Assembly (NCBI RefSeq): GCF_026967575.1
Contig: NZ_CP114054.1
Coordinates: 2,604,001 to 2,668,000, forward strand
DNA: 64,000 bases
Source: Aurantiacibacter sp. MUD11
GTDB taxonomy: Bacteria; Pseudomonadota; Alphaproteobacteria; Sphingomonadales; Sphingomonadaceae
Reading direction: 5' to 3'
Part shown: positions 26,979-35,698 of the stretch, one piece after another
Position numbering within the stretch: position 1 is the first letter of the stretch
How the letters are laid out: each line of letters starts with the position of its first letter
The notes under the pieces: generated by a model
The model's database searches: none
Told to the model about the DNA's origin: nothing
What the model saw: only the letters and a program-made list of their open reading frames with translations
Program-made: the position numbers and the translations under genes

Positions 26979-27574
26979 TGGCAAGCGCAGCAACTCTCGA
27001 ACACCGCAACCGTCGCACCATGCTGGTCGCTTTCGGCATCGCCCTGGGCATGCTGGGGCTCGGCTATGCGGCCGTCCCGCTCTACGACCTGTTCTGCCGC
27101 GTCACCGGCTTCGGCGGCACCACCCAGGTCGCCACCGAGGCGGAGGCCAGTCTGGCAGAACGCATGGCGGCGAGTGCCGGCGGGGTGACCTATTCGATCC
27201 GCTTCGACGCCAACACCTCGCGCGACATGCCGTGGGAGTTCAAGCCGGTGCAGGTGACCGACCGGGTCGCCATCGGCCAGCGCGACATGGCCTTCTACAC
27301 CGCGCGCAACAATTCCAGCATTCCCGTAACCGGCACGGCCACCTTCAACGTGGAGCCGGAACAGGCGGGTCGCTACTTCAACAAGATCCAGTGCTTCTGC
27401 TTCACCGAGCAGACGCTGCAGCCCGGCGAAGAGATCCGCATGCCGGTGCTCTATTTCGTCGACCCGGCGGCGCTGGACGATCCGAACATGGAGGGGGTCG
27501 AGCAGATCACCCTGTCCTATACCTTCCATCGTGCGCCCGAGCAGCCGGAATTGCCGCAGGAAAGCGGCAGCTAG
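26978..27574 (+). CDS. ctaG: Cytochrome c oxidase assembly protein CtaG/Cox11
   Basis: A 198-residue copper chaperone that delivers copper to the CuB site of subunit I. One N-terminal membrane helix (about 15-35) is followed by a periplasmic immunoglobulin-like domain. The copper motif is IQCFCFTEQTL near residue 140, and AVPLYDLFCRVTGFGGT after the helix is family-typical. It overlaps the previous gene by one base; coxC follows 76 bases downstream. Confidence 0.95.
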   Translation: MASAATLEHRNRRTMLVAFGIALGMLGLGYAAVPLYDLFCRVTGFGGTTQVATEAEASLAERMAASAGGVTYSIRFDANTSRDMPWEFKPVQVTDRVAIGQRDMAFYTARNNSSIPVTGTATFNVEPEQAGRYFNKIQCFCFTEQTLQPGEEIRMPVLYFVDPAALDDPNMEGVEQITLSYTFHRAPEQPELPQESGS

Positions 27575-27650
27575 GCTCTGGACCCGGACGCGCCCACGCA
27601 TTACAGGCCCTTCGAACCCGAATATCAGGCCCCAGAATCAGGATATCATC

Positions 27651-28535
27651 ATGGCCGGTTCCAAGAACCACGATTTTCACATTCTCGCTCCCGACATCTG
27701 GCCGCTGGTGGGTGCCTTTTCGGCACTGACCTTCACCACCGGCATGGTGATGTTCATGCACGCGGACGAAGGCGTTTTCGGTGAAGGCCTGTGGCGCGTC
27801 GTGCTCGGCCTCGGCATCGCCGGCCTGATTGCCACCTTCTTCGGCTGGTTCTCGAAGGTCGTGAACGAAGCGCAGAGTGGCGACCACACCCCGGTCGTGC
27901 AGCTGCACATGCGTTACGGCATGATCCTGTTCATCGCTTCGGAAGTGATGTTCTTCGTCGGCTGGTTCTGGTCCTGGTTCGATTTCGCGCTGTTCCCCGC
28001 CCCGATCCAGGCAATGGGCGACGGCGTGTGGCAGAACCTGATCGGTCAGGAAGGCGCCGCTGCCCTGGCGAACTTCCCGCCCGACGGCGTGCGAGTGCTC
28101 GACGCTTTCGACTTGCCGCTGCTCAACACCCTGATCCTGCTGTGCTCGGGCACCACCGTGACCTGGGCGCACCACAGCCTGATCAACGGCGACCGTGACG
28201 GCCTGAAGAAGGGCCTGTGGCTCACCGTCGCGCTGGGCGTGCTGTTCACCGCCATTCAGGCCTACGAGTACAGCCACGCCAGCTTCGGCTTCGGCGGCAA
28301 CAACTACTCCTCGGCCTTCTACATGGCGACCGGCTTCCACGGCTTCCACGTGCTGGTCGGCACGATCTTCCTGATCGTCTGCCTGCGTCGCGCCTACCTC
28401 GGCCACTTTACGCCCAAGCAGCACTTCGGCTTCGAGGCCGCTGCCTGGTACTGGCACTTCGTCGACGTCGTCTGGCTGTTCCTGTTCGTGACCGTCTACG
28501 TCTGGGGCGGCTGGGGCGCCGAAATCGGCCACTAA
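27651..28535 (+). CDS. coxC: Cytochrome c oxidase subunit III
   Basis: A 294-residue, seven-helix subunit that stabilises subunit I. It starts MAGSKNHDFHILAPDIWPL, with KNHDFHI typical of the family. FIASEVMFFVGWFWSWF and ATGFHGFHVLVGTIFL are diagnostic, and YWHFVDVVWLFLF is the usual C-terminal signature. ATG 27651 is supported by this start; the reading frame upstream is noise. The DUF983 gene follows 8 bases later. Confidence 0.97.
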   Translation: MAGSKNHDFHILAPDIWPLVGAFSALTFTTGMVMFMHADEGVFGEGLWRVVLGLGIAGLIATFFGWFSKVVNEAQSGDHTPVVQLHMRYGMILFIASEVMFFVGWFWSWFDFALFPAPIQAMGDGVWQNLIGQEGAAALANFPPDGVRVLDAFDLPLLNTLILLCSGTTVTWAHHSLINGDRDGLKKGLWLTVALGVLFTAIQAYEYSHASFGFGGNNYSSAFYMATGFHGFHVLVGTIFLIVCLRRAYLGHFTPKQHFGFEAAAWYWHFVDVVWLFLFVTVYVWGGWGAEIGH

Positions 28536-28543
28536 GCCAGTCC

Positions 28544-28939
28544 GTGACCGAATTACCGGACACCACGAAGGGGCGGCCCGCCATGCGCGAGGCCGCCCTT
28601 TTCGGTTCTTGCCCACGCTGCGGTGCGCGCACGCTGTTCGACGGCTGGATCGCCTTTGCCGACAGGTGCCGCGCCTGCGGGCTGGAGTACGCCAAGTTCA
28701 ATGTTGGCGACGGCCCGGCTGCCTTCCTGACGCTGGGCATCGGCACGATAATCGTCGCACTGGCACTGTGGCTGCAATTGGCGGTCGAGCCGGCATGGTG
28801 GGTGCACGTCATCCTGTGGGTGCCGTTGACCATTGTCGGCGTGCTTGCCGGACTGCGGGCCGCCAAGGCTTGGCTGCTCGTCGCGGAGTACCAGCGCCGC
28901 GCCGAGGAACACCGCCATGAAGGGAGCGACCTGACATGA
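28544..28939 (+). CDS. DUF983 membrane protein of the oxidase operon
   Basis: A 131-residue protein starting at GTG 28544 (ATG 28583 is an alternative). The N-terminal part has two CxxC pairs, CPRCG and CRACG, resembling a zinc ribbon, followed by two transmembrane helices (about 65-84 and 90-112). DUF983 genes often sit in alphaproteobacterial oxidase operons between subunit III and SURF1, so an assembly role is plausible but unproven. Its stop overlaps the SURF1 start (ATGA). Confidence 0.85.
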   Translation: MTELPDTTKGRPAMREAALFGSCPRCGARTLFDGWIAFADRCRACGLEYAKFNVGDGPAAFLTLGIGTIIVALALWLQLAVEPAWWVHVILWVPLTIVGVLAGLRAAKAWLLVAEYQRRAEEHRHEGSDLT

Positions 28940-29526
28940 CCCGCCGCATTCCGATCATCCCAACGATCTTCGTCATGGCCGCCGCCGCCACCATGGTGGC
29001 GCTGGGCGTGTGGCAGCTGGGCAGGGCGGATTGGAAGGCAGGGCTGCTGGACCGCTACGCGGCGGCAGCGAACGATCCGCAAACGGTCGCCTGGCCGCAG
29101 AACGAGGCCCAGGTCGAAGAACGCCTGTTCCAGCGGAGCAACCTGCGCTGCGACCGGGTCGTTGCCATCAATGGCATCGCGGGTCGTTCCGCTTCAGGCC
29201 AGCAAGGCTGGATGCAGCTTGCCACATGCGCCATTTCCGGCGGTGGCGAAGGCGAGGTTGCCCTTGGCTGGTCCTCCCGACCGGACCTGGTTTCCTGGGA
29301 CGGAGGAGTGGTTGAAGGCGTCCTGGCGCCGTCTCCTGCCGGCGCGCGCATCATTGCCGAGCCGCCGGTCGCCGGCCTCGAACCGCTCGCCAGGCCCGAC
29401 CCCAGCGACCTGCCCAACAATCACCTCGCCTATGCCGGGCAGTGGTTCTTCTTCGCGCTGACCGCGCTGGTGATCTACTGGCTGGCCCTGCGGCGGCGCT
29501 GGCGCGATGGTGACGCGGAAGGCTGA
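28936..29526 (+). CDS. SURF1 family oxidase assembly protein
   Basis: A 196-residue protein with the two-helix SURF1 layout. The N-terminal helix is followed by the motif LGVWQLGRADWK, a periplasmic domain follows, and the C-terminal helix comes after NNHLAYAGQWFFFALTAL. SURF1 helps insert or hold heme a in subunit I. The protein is a little short for the family. It overlaps DUF983 by 4 bases and closes the oxidase assembly set. Confidence 0.92.
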   Translation: MTRRIPIIPTIFVMAAAATMVALGVWQLGRADWKAGLLDRYAAAANDPQTVAWPQNEAQVEERLFQRSNLRCDRVVAINGIAGRSASGQQGWMQLATCAISGGGEGEVALGWSSRPDLVSWDGGVVEGVLAPSPAGARIIAEPPVAGLEPLARPDPSDLPNNHLAYAGQWFFFALTALVIYWLALRRRWRDGDAEG

Positions 29527-29591
29527 AACGCCTCCCGCAAACAACAGCTTTCTTGCGGCCCGCGCATGCTGGCGCTACGCCGCGCGCCGAC

Positions 29592-30992
29592 ATGAAGTAC
29601 ATTTCCACCCGTGGCAGCGCGCAGGCGCTCGATTTCGAAGGCGTTACTCTGGCCGGCCTCGCGTCCGACGGCGGCCTCTACGTGCCCGAAAGCTGGCCCC
29701 GCTTCACCGAGGCGGAGATCGCCGACATGGCGGGTCTCTCCTATGTCGAGCTGGCCGTGCGGGTGATGTCGCCCTTCGTCGCTGGGTCGCTGACCGAAGA
29801 CGAGCTGCGCGACCTGTGCACGCGCGCCTACGGCCGTTTCAGCCACGTCGCCGTGACCCCGCTGGTGCAGCTGGACCAGCAGCACCAGCTGCTCGAGCTG
29901 TTCCACGGCCCCACGCTGGCCTTCAAGGACGTGGCGCTGCAACTGCTCGGCCGCCTGTTCGAACACTTCCTGCAGAAGCGCGACGATCACCTGACCATTG
30001 TCGGCGCAACCAGCGGCGATACCGGCAGCGCGGCCATCGATGCCGTGGCGGGGCGTGAGCGGGTCGATATCTTCATGCTGCACCCCAGGGGCCGGGTCAG
30101 CGACGTGCAGCGTCGCCAGATGACCACGGTGCGTGCGCCCAACGTCCACAATCTCGCGATCGAAGGCAGCTTCGACGACGCGCAGGCCATGGTGAAGCGC
30201 ATGTTCGTGGACCAGGCGATGACGGGCAAGTATCGCATCACCGCAGTCAACTCGATCAACTGGGCGCGGCTGATGGCGCAGGTGGTCTACTACTTCGCCA
30301 GCGCGCTGCAGCTGGGCGCGCCGCACCGCAAGGTCGCCTTCAGCGTGCCGACGGGCAATTTCGGCGATGTCTTCGCCGGCTATGTCGCGGCGCAGATGGG
30401 CCTGCCGGTCGAGCGGCTGATCGTGGCAACCAACGTCAACGACATCCTCCACCGTGCGCTGTCCACCGGCGACTATTCGGCGGGCACGGTCACGCCCACG
30501 GCTGCGCCGAGCATGGATATCCAGGTTTCCTCCAACTTCGAACGCCTGCTGTTCGACCTTGGCGGCCGCGACGGTGCCGCCATGGCCGAGCAGATGCGCG
30601 GTTTCGAGGCGACCAAGGCCATGCAGCTGACCAATGCCCAGCGCGAAGGCGCGGCAGCGCTGTTCTCCAGCGCGCGCGTCGATGCCGAGGCCATGGCACG
30701 CGCCATGAGCTGGACCTACGAGAACTGCGGCGAGGTGCTCGACCCGCACACCGCCATCGGCTTGCACGCTGCGCGCGAGGCAGGCGTCGATGCGGCCATC
30801 CCCGTGGTGACGCTGGCTACCGCTCATCCGGCCAAGTTCAGCGACGCGGTGGAGCGCGCCACCGGCGTGCGTCCGGCGCTGCCTTCGCGCATCGGCGACC
30901 TGTTCGAACGCAGCGAGAGCTTCGCCGAACTGCCCGGCGAATACGACGCCGTGGCGGCCTACGTCTCGCAGCACGGCACGCCCAGCGCCTGA
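29592..30992 (+). CDS. thrC: Threonine synthase
   Basis: A 466-residue PLP enzyme converting O-phosphohomoserine to threonine. It starts MKYISTRG, the usual N-terminus. The PLP Lys is in GPTLAFKDVALQLLG near residue 115, and GATSGDTGSAA near 140 is the phosphate/PLP loop. It follows SURF1 by 65 bases and overlaps the methyltransferase start (TGATG). Placement behind the cox operon is common in sphingomonads but unrelated in function. Confidence 0.96.
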   Translation: MKYISTRGSAQALDFEGVTLAGLASDGGLYVPESWPRFTEAEIADMAGLSYVELAVRVMSPFVAGSLTEDELRDLCTRAYGRFSHVAVTPLVQLDQQHQLLELFHGPTLAFKDVALQLLGRLFEHFLQKRDDHLTIVGATSGDTGSAAIDAVAGRERVDIFMLHPRGRVSDVQRRQMTTVRAPNVHNLAIEGSFDDAQAMVKRMFVDQAMTGKYRITAVNSINWARLMAQVVYYFASALQLGAPHRKVAFSVPTGNFGDVFAGYVAAQMGLPVERLIVATNVNDILHRALSTGDYSAGTVTPTAAPSMDIQVSSNFERLLFDLGGRDGAAMAEQMRGFEATKAMQLTNAQREGAAALFSSARVDAEAMARAMSWTYENCGEVLDPHTAIGLHAAREAGVDAAIPVVTLATAHPAKFSDAVERATGVRPALPSRIGDLFERSESFAELPGEYDAVAAYVSQHGTPSA

Positions 30993-31882
30993 TGGCAGAG
31001 CTGGTCCGCGATCCGGTAGTCATGATCGGCGAGGGCTGGGCCGACTACGGCCTGGTCGATAGCGGACATGGCCGCAAGCTGGAACGCTATGGCAGCCGCC
31101 GCTTCATCCGCCCCGAACCGCAGGCCATGTGGTCTCCGCGGGAAGCCAACTGGCAAGCCGACGGAGAATTCGTGCCCGGCAGCGACGAGGACGGCGGCGG
31201 CCGCTGGCAGTTCACCGGCGACGTGCCGAGCGATGGCTGGCCGCTGGCCTGGGAAGAGGTGAAGTTTACCGCCCAATGCACACCTTTCCGCCACCTCGGT
31301 TTCTTCCCCGACATGGCACCCGTCTGGCACTGGATGCGCGGTCAGCTTGATGGCCGCGAGGATGCGCAGACGCTGAACCTGTTCGGCTATACCGGCGTCG
31401 GTTCGCTGGCGCTGAGCAAGTGCGGCCCCGTCACCCATGTCGATGCCAGCAAGAAATCGGTGGCGCAGGCGCGCGAGAACGCCGCGCTTTCCGGGATGGA
31501 AGATCGCCCGATCCGCTGGCTGGTCGACGATGCCGCCAAGTTCACCGCGCGTGAAGTGCGGCGCGAGCGGCGCTATGACGGGATCATCCTCGATCCGCCC
31601 AAGTTCGGACGCGGGCCGAAGAATGAGACCTGGCGCATCGAGGAAGGGCTGCCCGGCCTGATCGCCGATTGCCGCCAGCTGCTCGATGCTGACAGCCGGT
31701 TCCTGTTCCTGACGGTCTATGCCGTGCGGATGAGCTCGCTCGCCATCGGCGGCCTGCTGGCAGAGGCCCTTGACGGGCTGCCGGGCGAGGTCGAGCACGG
31801 CGACCTGGCCGTGCGCGAGGATGGCGAGAACGGCCGCCTGCTACCCACCGCGATCTTCGCGCGGTGGAGCAATCCAGCCTAG
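30992..31882 (+). CDS. Class I SAM-dependent methyltransferase, RlmI/RlmK-like
   Basis: A 296-residue methyltransferase. LNLFGYTGVGSLAL near residue 128 is the SAM loop, HVDASKKSVAQARENAALSG follows, and the catalytic-type motif LDPPKFGRG near 202 matches the DPPxF/Y signature of the RlmI/RlmK family of rRNA methyltransferases. The N-terminus lacks an obvious PUA domain. Target probably 23S rRNA, by family. It shares CTAG with the convergent DUF1499 gene. Confidence 0.85.
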   Translation: MAELVRDPVVMIGEGWADYGLVDSGHGRKLERYGSRRFIRPEPQAMWSPREANWQADGEFVPGSDEDGGGRWQFTGDVPSDGWPLAWEEVKFTAQCTPFRHLGFFPDMAPVWHWMRGQLDGREDAQTLNLFGYTGVGSLALSKCGPVTHVDASKKSVAQARENAALSGMEDRPIRWLVDDAAKFTAREVRRERRYDGIILDPPKFGRGPKNETWRIEEGLPGLIADCRQLLDADSRFLFLTVYAVRMSSLAIGGLLAEALDGLPGEVEHGDLAVREDGENGRLLPTAIFARWSNPA

Positions 31883-32649
31883 CCGCGCGGCATGTCCGCC
31901 AGGAAATCGCGGATGCGTGCGGCGTTGTAACCCACGTCACTCACGCCCACGCGGCTGACGCTGCGCATGTCCACGCGGGTGGAGCCGTCGGCAATCGGTG
32001 TCACTTCCACGATCACGTCGTCATAGAAACGCACGTAGCCAGCGGTTGCAGTCGCCTCCAGCTTGCCCGCCTCGGCATCGTAGCTGGCAATTTCCCAGCC
32101 ACGGTCCTCGGCCAGGGCCTGCGCGCTAGCCAGCACCTCTTCCGGCGGAGCGGAGATCACGATCGGCTGCACGTCGGCATAGGCACCTTCGTGGAAGGCG
32201 CGCCATTCCTCCTGGCTGAAGGGGCCGGTGCTGACCGGCACGTCAACATCCAGCACGGTGAACTGCGGCGGATCGTCGAGGTCGGTGGTCACGTCGTGGA
32301 TGGGCGGCACGTTGCCTGCGGGGATGATCAGCATGGAATAGACGGCAAAGGCCATGGCAATCGACAGCACCGTGCCCGCCAGCAGCTTCTTAGTCGGCCC
32401 GACTTTCTTCACCAGCGCATAGATCAGCGCGACGCCGCCGATGATCGTCAGCGCGCGGGCGGGGTTGAGCGCCATGGCGAAGGGGATGAAGCCCGATAGC
32501 TTGTCGATCATGTCGAACCGCGCAAGCGTGGCGGCGATCAGCACGATCGCCACCATCAGCACTGCGCCGCCTAGCACGAAGTTGCCGATCCAGCGGATGA
32601 ACTTGTTCTGAGCTTTCGGCGTCGTCGCCGTTGCTTCGATTGCGGCCAT
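31879..32649 (-). CDS. DUF1499 membrane protein
   Basis: A 256-residue protein. Three hydrophobic segments (about 22-44, 57-78 and 90-108) are followed by a soluble DUF1499 domain (about 115-256), with PPQFTVLDVDVP near its start and RMDMRSVSRVGVSDVGYNAARIR-like ending typical of the family. ATG 32649 is preceded by GGGAAAGGGAG. No biochemical role is known for DUF1499. It diverges from folB across 155 bases. Confidence 0.8.
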   Translation of the reverse strand: MAAIEATATTPKAQNKFIRWIGNFVLGGAVLMVAIVLIAATLARFDMIDKLSGFIPFAMALNPARALTIIGGVALIYALVKKVGPTKKLLAGTVLSIAMAFAVYSMLIIPAGNVPPIHDVTTDLDDPPQFTVLDVDVPVSTGPFSQEEWRAFHEGAYADVQPIVISAPPEEVLASAQALAEDRGWEIASYDAEAGKLEATATAGYVRFYDDVIVEVTPIADGSTRVDMRSVSRVGVSDVGYNAARIRDFLADMPRG

Positions 32650-32804
32650 GATTGGCTCCCTTTCCCTGACTGACGACAGGAGTGCCCTTAAACCGGGGCA
32701 ATCGTCAACTGCGACCAAAGGTCCATGGTCGCTGGCAGGTTTGGTTCGTTGACTGTGTCTGTTTTCTTGTAAAACGCGTCGCAGGCTGTAATCACGCGCC
32801 GCAT

Positions 32805-33173
32805 ATGGCCGATAGCCTTCATCTCGAACTCGTCGACTTCGTGCACATGGTGCACACCGGCATCTATTCCGAAGAGACCGGCCAGCCGCAGCCGCTGCGC
32901 TTCACCGTGCGCGTCAAGCTGAAGGTGGAACGGCATTACGATGCCGACACGCCGCTAGATGCCAGCAAGAACTACATGGACCTGAAGTTCGCCTGCTCGG
33001 AAGCGCTGGGCGACCGGCACTACAAGCTGATCGAGGCGGTGGCGGACCATGTCTGCGAGACGCTGTTCCTGCAGGACGAGCGGGTCGAGGAGATCAGCGT
33101 GAAGATCGTCAAGCTGGCGCTGAGCGAGGCGGACGAGGAAATCGGCATCACCTTGGTGCGGGAGCGCAAGTGA
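32805..33173 (+). CDS. folB: Dihydroneopterin aldolase
   Basis: A 122-residue folate-pathway enzyme that cleaves dihydroneopterin. It has the FolB fold: VHTGIYSEETGQPQPLRFTVRV at the start, then a central helix (YKLIEAVADHVCETLF) and VEEISVKIVKLALSEADEEIGI near the end, with the conserved Lys in the last motif. Its stop overlaps the next start (GTGA). The upstream 155-base gap has CTTGTAAAA-like AT-rich patches but no clear promoter. Confidence 0.9.
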   Translation: MADSLHLELVDFVHMVHTGIYSEETGQPQPLRFTVRVKLKVERHYDADTPLDASKNYMDLKFACSEALGDRHYKLIEAVADHVCETLFLQDERVEEISVKIVKLALSEADEEIGITLVRERK

Positions 33174-33493
33174 GCGAGCTGGCCCGCATAGAGGCGCGAT
33201 CGCTGCCCGATGGCCCGCTGGATGCGGCGGCGGCGTTCCATGCGCGTATCGTTCCCGCGGCACGGAAGGCCTCGGCCGATCACGACATTGTCGTGCTGTT
33301 CGATCCCGCCGGGCACGAGCATCAAGGCTGGCGCAAGGCTGCGGTCGAGGAACTGGCGCGCGAGGCCGCGCCCTGCCGCGTGAACGGCGTGGTCGGTGCT
33401 GCCGACGCCGCGCTGGACGAAGTATGCGTCTATCTGGCCGCAGCCCCCGGCGTTACCGGGCAAGTGCTGGCCGTAGCGGACACAAGCGACTAG
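33170..33493 (+). CDS. Small Rossmann-like protein linked to folB
   Basis: A 107-residue protein starting at GTG 33170. The central part DHDIVVLFDPAGHEHQGW looks like one strand-turn-helix of a Rossmann-type fold, and VNGVVGAADAALDEVCVYLAAAPGVTGQVLAVAD resembles the tail of short-chain reductases. It is too short to be a full dehydrogenase. It is coupled to folB and 9 bases before moaA, which hints at pterin metabolism, but the function is unknown. Confidence 0.65.
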   Translation: MSELARIEARSLPDGPLDAAAAFHARIVPAARKASADHDIVVLFDPAGHEHQGWRKAAVEELAREAAPCRVNGVVGAADAALDEVCVYLAAAPGVTGQVLAVADTSD

Positions 33494-33502
33494 ATTGGCC
33501 CC

Positions 33503-34504
33503 ATGTCCTGTTCCCAGCCCCTCGTAGACGCCTTCCAGCGCCGCATTTCCTACCTGCGGCTGTCAGTGACGGATCGCTGCGACCTGCGCTGTTCCTACTG
33601 CATGCCGGAGCGCATGACCTTCCTGCCCAAGAAGGAAGTGTTGAGCCTGGAAGAGCTGCACAAGCTGGGCCTCGCCTTCATCGAACGCGGTATCACCAAG
33701 ATCCGCCTGACGGGTGGCGAGCCGCTGGTGCGTCGCGACGTGATCGAGCTGGTCCAGGCCCTGGGCCGCAAGCTGGGTAACGGGCTGGACGAGTTGACGC
33801 TCACCACCAACGGCACCCGGCTGGAAGAATTTGCGGGCGACCTGTTCGAGGCCGGCGTGCGCCGCGTGAACGTCTCGCTCGACACGATGGACGGCGCGCT
33901 GTTCGAACAATTGTCTCGCCGCGACCGACTGCTTCCCGTGCTGCGCGGCATCGCCGAGGCCAAGCGCGTCGGCCTGCAGGTGAAGATCAACACCGTGGCG
34001 CTGAAAGGCCTCAACGAGGAGGAAATCCCCTTCCTCGTCGAATGGGCCGGCACCAACGGCCACGACATGACGCTGATCGAGGTGATGCCGCTGGGCGAGG
34101 TCGATGGCGAGCGCGTCGACCACTACCTGCCGCTGCCGGCCGTGCGCGACGTGCTGGAAACGCGGTTCACGCTCACCGACATCGATCATTCGACGGGCGG
34201 CCCGGCGCGCTATGTCCGGGTGGAGGAAACCGGCGGTCGGCTGGGCTTCATCACCCCGCTCACCAACAATTTCTGCGCCAGCTGCAACCGCATCCGCGTG
34301 ACCGCGACCGGCCAGCTCTACGCCTGTCTCGGCGGGGCGGAGAAGGTGGACCTGCGCGCCGCGCTGCGCTCCGAAGCGCCTGACGCCAACGTCGCCGCCG
34401 CGCTGGACGAGGCCATGCGAATCAAGCCCGAGCGCCACCATTTCCGCATCGAGAAGGGCGCTGCCCCGGCGCAGCCGCGCCACATGTCGATGACGGGCGG
34501 CTGA
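33503..34504 (+). CDS. moaA: GTP 3',8-cyclase MoaA
   Basis: A 333-residue radical-SAM enzyme for the first step of molybdenum cofactor synthesis. The radical cluster is C26-x3-C30-x2-C33 in DRCDLRCSYC. RLTGGEPLVRRD near 73 contacts SAM. The C-terminal cluster is FCASCNRIRVTATGQLYACL, and the protein ends in the conserved GG. It overlaps moaD by one base. Confidence 0.96.
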   Translation: MSCSQPLVDAFQRRISYLRLSVTDRCDLRCSYCMPERMTFLPKKEVLSLEELHKLGLAFIERGITKIRLTGGEPLVRRDVIELVQALGRKLGNGLDELTLTTNGTRLEEFAGDLFEAGVRRVNVSLDTMDGALFEQLSRRDRLLPVLRGIAEAKRVGLQVKINTVALKGLNEEEIPFLVEWAGTNGHDMTLIEVMPLGEVDGERVDHYLPLPAVRDVLETRFTLTDIDHSTGGPARYVRVEETGGRLGFITPLTNNFCASCNRIRVTATGQLYACLGGAEKVDLRAALRSEAPDANVAAALDEAMRIKPERHHFRIEKGAAPAQPRHMSMTGG

Positions 34505-34746
34505 TGGCGGTCACCGTCGTCTTCCTCGGCAAGCTGGCTGACATTGCCGGCGAGAGCGAGCGCGAAGTCACCGCTCCGCTCCACTGGGCGGATCTTGCGC
34601 AGGCACTGGGCGAGGACATTGCGCAGGCAGCTGGTGACGAACGCACCAAGCTGGCGCTCAACGGCGCCGTGCTGGCGGACAAGACCGCGCTGGCCGCGCA
34701 GGATGGCGACGAGGTGGCGCTGCTCCCGCCCGTCAGCGGAGGCTGA
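34504..34746 (+). CDS. moaD: Molybdopterin synthase sulfur carrier subunit MoaD
   Basis: An 80-residue ubiquitin-like protein ending PPVSGG, the C-terminal Gly-Gly that is thiocarboxylated. It begins MAVTVVFLGKLADIAGE, typical of MoaD. It overlaps the moaA stop (TGATG) and lies 1 base before moaE, so the subunits of molybdopterin synthase are encoded together. Confidence 0.92.
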   Translation: MAVTVVFLGKLADIAGESEREVTAPLHWADLAQALGEDIAQAAGDERTKLALNGAVLADKTALAAQDGDEVALLPPVSGG

Positions 34747-34747
34747 C

Positions 34748-35197
34748 ATGGCGATCACCGTCAAGCTGCTCGACCAGCCGTTCAACCCCGGCGAGTTCGT
34801 CGGCCCGTTCACCAATGCCCATCCCGGCCTTGGCGGCGTGTGCACCTTCGTTGGCGAAGTGCGCGGCGAGGACGATGTCGAGGCGCTGGAACTGCTGCAT
34901 TACGAGCGCATGACCCTGCCGGGCATGCAGCAGCTGGCAGAGCAGGCGGCGGACCGATTCGGGCTGATGGGCCTGCTGATGGTGCACCGCCACGGCGTGA
35001 TGCGTCCCGGAGAACCGATCGTGCTCGTATCAGCCTGCGCCCGGCACCGGCGCGGGGCGATCGACGCGGTCGATTTCTGCATGGATCACCTGAAATCCAA
35101 CAGCTGGTTCTGGAAGCGCGAGCAGCGCAGCGACGGCTGGCACTGGATCGAACCGCGCGCGGATGACCACAAGGACCTGGCCCGCTGGGCCATTTGA
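34748..35197 (+). CDS. moaE: Molybdopterin synthase catalytic subunit MoaE
   Basis: A 149-residue subunit that uses MoaD thiocarboxylate to make molybdopterin. GVCTFVGEVRGEDDVEALELLHYE near residue 30 and HRHGVMRPGEPIVLVSACARHR near 81 are diagnostic, and FWKREQRSDGWHWIEPR contains the conserved Lys. The last codons of the gene overlap an FNR-type site (35194-35207). Confidence 0.94.
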   Translation: MAITVKLLDQPFNPGEFVGPFTNAHPGLGGVCTFVGEVRGEDDVEALELLHYERMTLPGMQQLAEQAADRFGLMGLLMVHRHGVMRPGEPIVLVSACARHRRGAIDAVDFCMDHLKSNSWFWKREQRSDGWHWIEPRADDHKDLARWAI

Positions 35198-35207
35198 TCG
35201 AGGTCAA
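35194..35207 (+). promoter_or_regulatory. FNR-type binding site
   Basis: TTGATCGAGGTCAA matches the FNR/FixK consensus TTGAT-N4-ATCAA at 9 of 10 positions. Its centre is 60 bases before ATG 35261. Activation from -41.5 would put the transcript start near 35242, about 19 bases before the start codon and just before the AGGAAGGAG ribosome-binding site. An FnrL-type gene lies 500 bases away. The first half overlaps the moaE stop codon. Confidence 0.55.
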
Positions 35208-35260
35208 GGCAGCCCGGTCCGATTCGCGGCATCTCCTTTCGCACAGGAAGGAGCCCCAAC

Positions 35261-35686
35261 ATGGCCGAACAACTTACCCGCGAGCAGATTGCCCAGCACG
35301 CCGACATTCACATTGACGCGCCGCGCGTTGCCGCGCCCGTCGACCGCACTTTCGAACTGCCCAAGGGGCTCTACATCGGAACGGTGGGCCTCTACCTCGG
35401 CTTCATCGCCATGCTGGCGGTGACCTTCGCCCATCCCGAGCTGACCATCCTCGCGGTGATCTTCGCACTTTCCGTTATCGCCGGTTTCGGCCTGCCGCTC
35501 GTCTGGACGCGTCTCGCACCCCAGACGAAGAGCAAGTCCAAGACCTGGGGCCGTTTTCAGCAGGAAGGCGTCATGACCGCATCTGGCCGCGCCAGTGCCC
35601 GTGATGCCACGGTGCAGGTGATGATCCTGCCTGTACTCATCTTCCTGTGGGGGGTGTGCGTGGTGGCAATTGCTGCCTTGGTCTGA
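35261..35686 (+). CDS. Small three-helix membrane protein, candidate FNR target
   Basis: A 141-residue protein with hydrophobic segments at about 37-55, 60-80 and 120-140, and a hydrophilic N-terminus. It has a strong ribosome-binding site (AGGAAGGAG). I do not recognise a family. The site upstream suggests oxygen-dependent control. It ends 12 bases from the convergent fnr-like gene. A link to respiration is inference from that context. Confidence 0.72.
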   Translation: MAEQLTREQIAQHADIHIDAPRVAAPVDRTFELPKGLYIGTVGLYLGFIAMLAVTFAHPELTILAVIFALSVIAGFGLPLVWTRLAPQTKSKSKTWGRFQQEGVMTASGRASARDATVQVMILPVLIFLWGVCVVAIAALV

Positions 35687-35698
35687 TCGTCTCCCGAC

